The position numbers were made by a program, and so were the translations under genes. Source: Tuctoria greenei (Eukaryota > Streptophyta > Magnoliopsida > Poales > Poaceae). From it: 64,000 nucleotides of DNA. Position 1 is the stretch's first letter; each line of letters begins with the position of its first letter. The stretch covers positions 120,741,498 through 120,805,497 of the forward strand of contig JAYESD010000008.1 in the NCBI GenBank assembly GCA_036927565.1, given 5' to 3'. Positions 55,725-64,000 of the stretch are shown piece after piece. Under the pieces are notes generated by a model. It was not told the origin of the DNA and ran no database searches. It worked only from the letters and a program-made list of their open reading frames with translations.

Positions 55725-56002
55725 ATTCTACCTCACTTAAACTGAATCTCTCCCTCGAGATTCGGATGGATCGAAGAAGTGGTTTGGAAATAAAATTATA
55801 AATTCATTTTAAATTTGAATTAGCCAAATTTTGAAAATTGAGGACGTTACAATCTACACACTTAAAAGGAATCTCACCCTCAATATTCTAACAGATTAGA
55901 TAAGAGATGAGGGAACTTCATAGCATCTTCATACTCCCATGTATCTTCGCCCGAAATAGTGAATGTTCTAGTTGTCCATCTTCTATTAAGCAGATGTCGA
56001 AC
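55725..56002 (-). repeat. Partial second internal domain
   Basis: Matches 51238 to about 51512 after the second LTR (ATTCTACCTCACTTAAA, TCTCCCTCGAGATTCGGATG). The copy stops at GTCGAACGAG and jumps to LTR sequence. Confidence 0.8.
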
Positions 56003-56910
56003 GAGCAAACCACCATAGCATCCAACCCATTGCACAAAATCATGCTTGCTTAGATCACCTAAGTTTCATGTTGCTAAAATAGTCACCATCCCATTACCAT
56101 CTTTAATCCTTATGATTAGAGTTATTAAGCATGTTAATTAGGTTACCCAGAACCCATGTAGCGCTGCGACGCAAAAGAGAAAAATACACATACCCGACTC
56201 ATCTTGTATAACTCGGCAACACGGAGTGGCATACAATCACTAGTAAACTCCTACCATGGGTTTTCCATCAAGTTGACACAAGCATGCAATTTTCGCAAAC
56301 AAAACATTTGAAAACATAGGTTCAATATGTTCAAGGACACTTGCATTTATGTTCCGCTATTCGATGGTCAAGTAAATCAAAGTCCTGCACCTGAAGATCA
56401 TTGAATATTCGCTTCTCAATCGTAACTTCTTGAGTGTACCATCTACTCGTAACCAAGTACATACACATACAAACAATAAACAATAAATGCATTGCAACCA
56501 ATACTTTCAATATGAGATGACATGAATGCACGTGAATAATTTATTATGATAATTAATAATTTATTACATGTGTTTCATATTTCTTAACAATTATTTAAGC
56601 AAGTTTGAGATTAATCACTTTTAATTCAGCATTAAAATAATTACTACACGTATTAAATAAACTAAAATAGTATTAATAGTTATCTATGTGTTTGAGCGTC
56701 TGAGCAAATTTTAGAATAGACCACGGTGGTTTTGTGGGCATTAGGACTGCTGAAAAATAAATTCTAAACATCATTTAATATGAGTATTGGATCAATCATT
56801 GTAGTTTAGATCTAAATCGTAAAACCTACCATGCGCGTGGCTAGTCTGGACAGTCATGGAACGGTGGCGTGGCATGTGTCTCCGAGATCTAGGGTCTCAT
56901 TGACGAAGCT
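56003..56910 (-). repeat. Partial third LTR of the array
   Basis: Begins at the LTR position corresponding to about 49047 (CAAACCACCATAGCATCCA) and runs to the position of about 49944. A deletion joined the internal piece to the middle of this LTR. So the array is LTR-internal-LTR-internal-LTR with its last unit truncated. Confidence 0.8.
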
Positions 56911-57672
56911 GCTCGCCTTTGGCCCCTAGTCACGAGATGATGCCTGTGGGCACGGGGAGTGCCCCCTCCCAGGTGGGCACGAGCTTCGAGGAATGAGAAG
57001 GTGGAGCAGATCAAGAGTGTCTGTGGTCTTTGCTAGCCTTCATTGCAGTGTGGTCTTTGAGGAAGTGGAATAGCACGCGGAAGGGATTTTCGATCATCGT
57101 GATCTTTTATTTGTGGTGTCGGTTACGAGACGATTTAGTGCGCCATCGTCGTTGTCTCCTTCCCTTCGGCTCCCACGGTGGGACTATAAATAGCCCCCAC
57201 TAGGGCTTCTCTTATTCATCGCTCCTACCTTCCTTCTCTATTGATAGAGGAGACCCCCCCCTCCGCCCCCCGTTTTCTCCATCCTTTCCCCTTATAGCCC
57301 AGTAGCTCCCCGACAATGAGAGTTTGGCGGCTGGGACTCTGTTCCTGTTCGTCTAAGGCCACCAGCCCAACTGGGGAGGTCCCGGTTGGGGGTGCGCAGA
57401 GATTGTAGGAGTTACCTAGAAGTTTGAAACATGCTAAAGCCTCTCGAGGGCTGACAGCGGGAGGTCCGGCTGGAAACTCACAAAGAGTGTTGGCTTGATC
57501 TAGATGCAGGGCGTCATCAAGCTTGTACCAATCCTTCCCTCGTGCCACGGAGGGGGATCAGGAAATAAGTTTGATGCCTTGGCATCCCGAACCACCTCAG
57601 CGTGCCTCGGTAGCCAGACCCTCTTCGAAGGGTGATGGGGAAAGGCCACTGTTTCTCTTTGGGAGATCAGTG
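56911..57672. repeat. Unassigned LTR-like fragment
   Basis: GC-rich, with ACTATAAATAGCCCCCACTA (57183-57202) like an LTR core promoter and CTTCTCTATTGATAGAGGAG downstream. No second copy in the window. Copia B is inserted at its right side. The minus-strand frame at 57225-57548 shows no known motif. Confidence 0.4.
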
Positions 57673-58366
57673 TGTGAGACCTATGTGTGCTGAATACATT
57701 GGCTTTAACAATAAAAGTTTTGAATGCTGCTGTAACATCTTTTTAGCAAGGTCTGACTCTAGCTCCGAGCTTCTGCAAGGTCCGACAATAGGTCCGACTT
57801 TCTTTGTCTAGGTCTGACATGTTTTTTGGTAGCTCCGGTGAGCTTTGTCTTTAGCTTCGGCATGTCTTTGATAGCTCCGGCATGTCTTTGTTAAGCTCCA
57901 ATATGTTTTGATAGGTCCAACTTATGTTGGTTAGCTCCGACATGTTTTTCTAGCTCCAACTTTTGGGGTTACTAGTTCTGACTAGCTTTGGCAAGCTCCA
58001 GCGCCACATTGTACTGTCTTTGGTAAGCTGCGGCACTAGGTTGTACTAGCTTTGGTAAGCTCCGGCTCAAGCTCCGGTTAGCTTTGGCAAGATTCGGAGC
58101 TTGATCGCAATGTTCCTGCTTTTACTGTGAAATGTTCGAACTTGCTTTACATTGTTGGAAAGATTGCTTAGTATTCATTTGCTAAGTTTTTTGTGCATTT
58201 TAGTTGATATGGCTGATACCGTTTTACTATGGTTTTGCAACATGCTCATGTGAGATGATGTGTTTGGAACTAATTTGAGTCAAGTCGCGGACTTGGGCTC
58301 GTAAAAATTGGTTGTTTGTTCATGTGTTGGTGTTGCTTGAGTTCAAGACATGGCTGGTGACGGGAC

Positions 58367-59180
58367 CAGGGCCGGTCCTAACTTTTTTGAGGCCTGGGGC
58401 ATATAGAACAGGAAGGCCTTTATTATCATAGATATAATAAGATAATTTGCTTATTGTAACTATATTATGAAATCTCATTACCATAATAGTGTCACAATAA
58501 TAAGTGTAAAATACAAATAAAACATAAAAAATAAAGCTATTAGTGATTGAAACTTCACTAATGCTATAAAAATAGAAGTAATTTGAGTATCTAACTAAAA
58601 ATACGCGAGAAAATTAATTAGTTTAGCAACAAATGCAGCTTGATCAATGCATAAATATTAACGACTTAGAAAGGGTTTTGAGGATATGGCAAACAATGTG
58701 TTGGCATGCAAACAGTCCACCACATTATTGTTGCAACAACTGACGCACGGTAATACAAAATCGGATTCAATATTGGTATTTATAATATGTGAGGCAGCAG
58801 CGTAGAGCTGCTCTGCCTCTATAGCTCTGCATGGGTATGCTTTTTGTTGGAGACTCCTAATTCTAAGAGTTTTTTGGTACTTTAGTTTAACTTTATGATG
58901 CAGATTCACTATACAAAATCTGAAATCTTAAGAAAAGAAAGTTTTCTATAAAATAATTACCCACCTATCATCGATTATTAACAAAAATCGTTTTCTTTAT
59001 TTCACTTCACAACAAATCATATTTTCAAGAATTCACAACTGAAACAAACACACCTTATATTAGATTGGCCTGCTTGGTCAAATCTACAAGTCAAATTCAC
59101 TCTCATGTTGGTTGTTATCTTGATTCATTTGTCATTTACCAGATATGAATCAGATCACATTCGCTTGTACAGTTTGTGAC

Positions 59181-59276
<96 letters not shown>

Positions 59277-59353
59277 TAACTCAAATTTGGGGGCCTTCAT
59301 TTTTTTGGACCTGGGGCTGTCGCCCCTCGGGCACTGCCCCAGGACCGGCCCTG
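58367..59353. mobile_element. Nonautonomous hAT-type element
   Basis: Perfect 13 bp inverted ends CAGGGCCGGTCCT and AGGACCGGCCCTG. The 8 bp flanks GACGGGAC (58359-58366) and GACGGGAT (59354-59361) match at seven positions; the uninterrupted sequence GTGACGGGATCC is in other LTR copies (38324). 8 bp duplications and CAGGG ends are typical of hAT. AT-rich, 987 bp, no transposase. Confidence 0.9.
59183..59275. repeat. (AT)n microsatellite inside the hAT element
   Basis: About 92 bp of pure TA dinucleotides close to the right end of the element. Confidence 0.97.
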
Positions 59354-60461
59354 GACGGGATCCATTGAACTAGTCTTAGGGAGAACATGAGGTTCAACAA
59401 CCAAGTTCACGAGGAATTGTGGTTGAGTTGATCGGTAGGTTGCGCAGCATGTTTGAATCAAGAACAATGTATATGAAGGTATCATGAACATCGTTGGAAG
59501 ATGTTTGCATGTATGCAAGGAGTGCATGAACGTGCCTACATGGTTCCAAGGCGTGATAGAGAGATGTGGATGTAAAGAATTGGTAGGAAAGGTCCAACCG
59601 ACTAGGTTATGGACTCAAGCTGCGACTGAGTCGTGTTTGACTGAAATATGGAATGATTTGAGTTGGTTATGATAGGATTTCGTGTGGGTCAAGAATTTAA
59701 GTTGTTTTAGGAATGTGGGATACGTTCCTAAGGTGTTTGTAAGTCTTAAGATTGCTTCTATCTACATATAGAAGAGTCCTAAGCAGTTATGGAAAGTTTC
59801 GATTCGTGATTTGAGTAGGATTAGAGTCCTAGTTGAGATTGAGTTGGCCTAAGGGCTGGTTATATAAGCAAGGGAGGCCAGAGCTCGTGGTAGATGACTT
59901 TGGGGCTGTTCCTCCTGTGGTTTGATCAATAAAATTCGTAGTTTGAAGGAACTTTTGTGCCTTGTTCGCCCGACTGTTCCAGACAAGTTTTACTCGTCGA
60001 GTTTCTGCACAGCACTACCTTTCGTCGGTGGTTTTATCATAACTCGAGTTTTACAGATCCATTTGACGTGATTACTTTTTGGTTGTCTTCACAACTTGAT
60101 GATCTATCATCTGTCAAAATTTCACGGTCATTGGATTTTTGGTTTCTGATCTACACGAGTTTTTTTGTAGCATTCCAGAACTGTTTTTCTCGGGTAGGAT
60201 AGATTGACCTTTGTTCGATCTTTCGATCATAACTTGAGTTCCTCTCGACAGATTTGAGTGATTCTTCTTGTGTTGTACTCATGATTTGATTCTCTCTGAT
60301 ATCTATTACTTTTGTCAAGGTGAAACATGATTAGATTAGTCTCGCACACGATTTAACAGATCATTTTTCTGCTAAGGGGTTTTCATTGCTTCCGCTGAAA
60401 AAGTTTAAATCTACCATTCACCCCCCTCTGGTGTCTTTTCACGTGCTCTCCAATCCTACAA

Positions 60462-60476
60462 TTGGTATCAGAGCTA
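60462..60476 (+). other. Primer-binding site of Copia B
   Basis: TTGGTATCAGAGCTA follows the LTR: the standard initiator tRNA-Met site. Confidence 0.88.
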
Positions 60477-60522
60477 CGGTGCTCTAATATTTGTGATTTG
60501 CACATGTTTTTGACTAATCATC

Positions 60523-62729
60523 ATGGATAAATACTCTGCCAAACTTTGTGTGCTTAGTGGTATTGATTTTTAGGTTTGGAAGGCACATATGGAAGCCTTC
60601 ATCCAGGCTCAGGGCTTCGCAATATGGGATAAGGTATACAAGCCTTACAAAGTGCTGTCAAACGATCAAGTTACGACTACAAATCTAAGAGATGTCGACA
60701 ACAACAACAAGGCTCGGAACTTGATCATACAAGGATTAACTCAAAGCGACTTCGACCGTGTTGCACACCTCCGATCTGCATACGATGTCTAGAAAGCACT
60801 TTGTGACTACCATGAAGGCTAACACGATCAAAGAGGTAAGGCAAGACATGTTCAAGAAAGAATACATGCGCTTCGAGATGCAATCCGGTGAGTCTCTTGA
60901 TGATCTTTTTGCTCGCTTTAATAAAATTCTCAGCAACTTGCGTAGTGTCAATGTTAATTTTTCATATGCTGAAAATGCTAGGCAAATTTTAAGTGCATTA
61001 GATATGTCAAATTGGGAGATGAAAGTCATATCTATTCGTGAATCTACTATCATGAGTTCACTTACTTTAGATGTGCTATATTCCAAGTTAAAAACTCATG
61101 AAATTGACATAATATCATGTAGAAACCCCAACAAGTCTCTTGCATTTGTTTCTCAATGTGATATGCCTAGCTCCGACCAATCTTCATCTTGTGGTACAAT
61201 TGCTTTGTTGGCCTCTCTAACCCTTGAACAAATTGAGGAGTTTCCAGAGGAGGAGCTAGTACTTCTCTCTACTAAGTTCTCAAAAGCATTGTAAAATGTG
61301 AGAAATAGAAGGAGAGGAAGCTCCGGACCACAACGATGTTTTGAATGTGGTAAGACATGACATTTTTGTTCAGGTTGCCCTAACCTTTCAGGTCCTACTT
61401 TTCGGGATGAAAAGCAAACAAGGGTAAAGCACCCCTCTGCAAAAGATACGAAGAAAAAGAAGGGTTTTACAGGAAGTCAATTGGTGAGCAGTTTTTATCT
61501 CCGCACTTCAAGAACTTGGCTCAAGCGATGTGGACATTGGAAGTGACAAAGATGAAGATGATTTGGCAAACTTGTGCTGCATGGCGGGCAAGTCATGATC
61601 AAGTATGGAGGAGGCTGAACACAACAGGGACAATGAAGAGGTATGTCCTACTTGCGAACAAAAATGTGATGCTATTTCTCGTGCCACTATTATAGTTAAG
61701 AAAAAGGACAAAAAGCTTAGGGACAATGCTGTTAAAATTGAGTCACTAGAATCTGAAATTAATCGTTTGAAATCTTTGTTTCCTAGTGATGATTCTTGTT
61801 CCTCATGTGAATTAATATATGAACAATTGTCCTCATTAATAAGTGCGCACACCTTCACACTTGATAAACTTGAGTTAGAAATTGAAAAGAACAAAGAGCT
61901 TGCTGCACTTAATGATTGTTCTAAAATTGATTTGCATTGTTCTACTTGTGATGATCTTGATAAGAAACTACAAGATGCTATGAATGAAATTTCTATATTG
62001 AACAATGCTTTACGTTCTCATGAAGTTAAATATTGTTCCAATTGCAAATTAAAAGGAAAATCTACATGTGAAAATTTCCTTGATCTGTCCAATAAACTTG
62101 ATGATATGCATAGCATATTAGATCGGTTTTGTAATGGGAATAAGAACCTAAATTTGCTACTAAATTCTTCCAAGTCTTGCAATGATAAAACTGGTTTAGG
62201 TTTTGATTCTCATGCTCATGCTAAAGCTCATCCACCTAAAATTGTAAAGTCATTAGGAAGTGGTTTGATTCAAACAGTTCCTAAACAAAAAGAAGTGGTT
62301 TTCAAATCTGCATGAGTGTTGTCTCATTCGGTTTACAATAAAAATGTTGCTTGCTCATCTAGACACGAACACAAAGTTAAATTTTATTGTACCTACTGTG
62401 GTAGAGATGGTCATGTTATAGATTTTTGTTATAGACTAGCTAAACAACAGAAAAAGGTAAGAATGATTGCTAGATCTCATAACTTCCATGCAAAATTTGC
62501 TGGACTTGCTAAACCGAATGATAGGAACATGAAATCTGCTGTAATGAGTCGAAAACATCGAAAGTTTGCTCCCAAATCTACTGTTTTTTGTGCTACACAT
62601 GTAACATCTCGTAGGACAGTAGTTGGGTACAAAAATCCTCAAGCTTTGGCTTATAAACCTGTTTGTTTTGTCTTAGCTTTCGCGTGTTATTCCTGCTGGA
62701 TGTCGTGTGACTCAGTATTGGATTCCTAA
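60523..62729 (+). pseudogene. gag of Copia B
   Basis: From ATG 60523 (MDKYSAKLCVLSGIDF) with stops at 60571-60573 and 60790-60792, a two-base loss near 60822, a stop at 61292-61294, and a stop inside the CCHC knuckle (GGA to TGA near 61358). The Lys/Glu coiled-coil part with CxxC pairs is open at 61605-62315. The second finger CTYCGRDGHVIDFC is intact at about 62389-62430. It aligns throughout with Copia A gag and shows different lesions, so the two copies decayed independently. Confidence 0.85.
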
Positions 62730-62759
62730 ATGCCCTTTGACTAACCCTAGTCTTGAGTC

Positions 62760-64000
62760 ATCGACGTATTGTTTTTCTATGTAGGTTACGCGCTTGAGGA
62801 AGGAGAACATTTGGATTTTGGATTCAGGTTGCTCACGCCACATGACCGGTAACAAAGAGTAGTTCTCCTCCCTCTCTTTTGTGTCACGTGTAGAGAATGT
62901 TACTTTTGCTGGTAATTCTTCAGCTCCTATAATTGCTAAGGGTTCAGTTAGAGTAAATGATCACTACACTTTGAAAGATGTGGCACTTGTGAAGAATTTG
63001 AAATACAACTTGCTTTCTGTTTCACAACTGCTAGATGAAAATCTAGAAATTATTTTCACTAAAAATTGCTGTAAAGTTGTAAATTCAAACAGTGAGCTTA
63101 TTGTTAACATGTCATGGTTTGGAAGAGTTTTTAAAGCTGATTTTGATATGTCTTCCTCTAAGCATAGGTGTCTAGTTGCTAATGATTCCAAATATTTATA
63201 TTTTTTGCATTGTAGACTTGGTCACGTAGGCTTTGATCATCTCATGTGTGTTAGTGCTCTTGATCGCATATGTGGGCTGCCTAAGCTTAAAGGGGACAAA
63301 GAAATTGTGTGCTCTTCTCGTAGACATGCTAAGATGGTTGCAGGTTCACATAGTCCTCTCATAATGATCATGACAACTGAACAGGGTCAACTTTTGCACC
63401 TTGACACCGTAGGACCTTCACATATTCAATCCTTCAAAGGTAAACGAAATGTTCTTGTTATTATTGATGATTATTCTAGATACTCTTAGGTTTACTTTAT
63501 GGCATCTAAGAATGAAGCTTTTAGTCACTTTGGAACTTTATTTCTTAGATTATCAATTGATCACCCAAGATCTTTAAAAGCGATTAGAAGTGATAATGGA
63601 ACCGAATTTAAAAATCAATCTTTTGATCACTTTTGTGCTAAAAATGGAATAGATCATCAATTTTCTTCACCATATTTACCTCAACAAAACGGTGTTGTAG
63701 AAAGAAAGAACGGAACCTTAGTTGAGATGGCCAGGACTATGCTTGATGAATATCAAACTCCTAGGAAATTTTGGGCTGATGCGATTGCAACCGCCTGTTA
63801 TGTCTCAAATCGTGTTTTTTTGCTCGCTAAGCTAGGTAAAACACCATATGAGCTCCGATTTGGACATAGGCCTAGTGTTACACACTTTCAGGTCTTTGAT
63901 TGCAAATGCTTTGTTAAGAAACATAGCAATCTTGATAAATTTGAACCTAGATCCATTGATGGCATGTTTCTTGGTTATTCATCTCATACTAGAGGCTACC
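62760..64000 (+). pseudogene. Protease and integrase of Copia B, partial
   Basis: KENIWILDSGCSRHMTGNKE keeps the protease DSG, then a TAG near 62861. GAG-pre-integrase follows, its first His lost (FLHCRLGH where Copia A has FWHRRLGH) and its CSSC changed to CSSR. Integrase has HLDTVGP, a TAG at 63487-63489 in place of Trp, IRSDNGTEF and NGVVERKN, so the catalytic triad residues remain. Window ends inside the C-terminal part. Confidence 0.86.

Larger units (their letters stand above)
57673..60460 (+). repeat. 5' LTR of Copia B, split by a hAT element
   Basis: TGTGAGACC to CCTACA; about 1.79 kb without the 987 bp insertion and its 8 bp duplication. TATATAA at 59861-59867. Confidence 0.92.
57673..64000 (+). 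mobile_element. Copia B: second SIRE/Maximus-like copy, cut by window end
   Basis: Same family as Copia A: LTR, primer site, gag, protease, integrase up to GMFLGYSSHTRGY at the window end. It lacks the CACTA insertion, so it serves as an uninterrupted reference for the target site at 62318-62330. Its 3' half lies beyond 64000. Confidence 0.92.

Noticed and set aside
57225..57548. 107-codon minus frame
   Set aside because: No motif, no conserved copy, and it lies across an LTR-like promoter.
1..64000. tRNA, rRNA or intact conventional host genes
   Set aside because: None seen by eye on either strand; the primer sites resemble tRNA 3' ends only in complement.

Overview
This window is grass (Poaceae) nuclear DNA built almost entirely of nested transposable elements. 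The evidence is the Stowaway MITEs with CTCCCTCC ends, an En/Spm-type CACTA element with tnp2 and Ptta/En-Spm genes, SIRE/Maximus-like Copia elements, Tat-like Gypsy pol with a second RNase H, and a grass-type F-box pseudogene. A large-genome pooid grass is likely, but the species cannot be named. I found no intact conventional host gene, tRNA or rRNA.

Layout. A Tat-like Gypsy element (X) is the outer layer. Its LTR lies at 42339-43495 and its antisense reading frame at 39453-41815, continuing at 1288-1892. Two Copia LTRs of one family cut this frame: the end of an element that begins left of the window (1-1287), and Copia A (1898-39447; 5 bp target duplication AGGAG). Copia A is in turn split inside gag by a 27.4 kb CACTA element (5640-33014; target duplication TCT, 14 of 15 bp terminal inverted repeat match). 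X itself sits in the integrase of another Tat-like element (Y, minus strand, 43496-46025). To the right are an LTR with a tRNA-Asp-type primer site and a gag remnant (46197-47925), an LTR-internal-LTR-internal-LTR array with 3.3 kb LTRs and no coding capacity (47926-56910), an unassigned LTR-like piece, and a second Copia copy (B, 57673 to window end) whose LTR carries a 987 bp hAT-type element.

The CACTA element is the most interesting part. A tnp2 transposase gene (minus, 11097-7461) and a Ptta/En-Spm TnpA-like gene (plus, 28136-31323, eight exons reconstructed here) point outward towards arrays of subterminal repeats. Between them lie about 17 kb of non-transposase sequence: a CCHC zinc-knuckle pseudogene, a DUF7597-like pseudogene, an F-box-like pseudogene, three members of an unrecognised family with acidic tails (one intact 252-codon frame with a TATA box), a 1.94 kb direct duplication, a 1.1-1.3 kb inverted duplication, and a plant Pol III snRNA-type promoter followed by a diverged, perhaps U6-derived, transcript unit.

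Most coding frames are broken by stops and frameshifts, so the elements look inactive. No coordinates outside the window could be checked, and all family names rest on motif recognition rather than searches.
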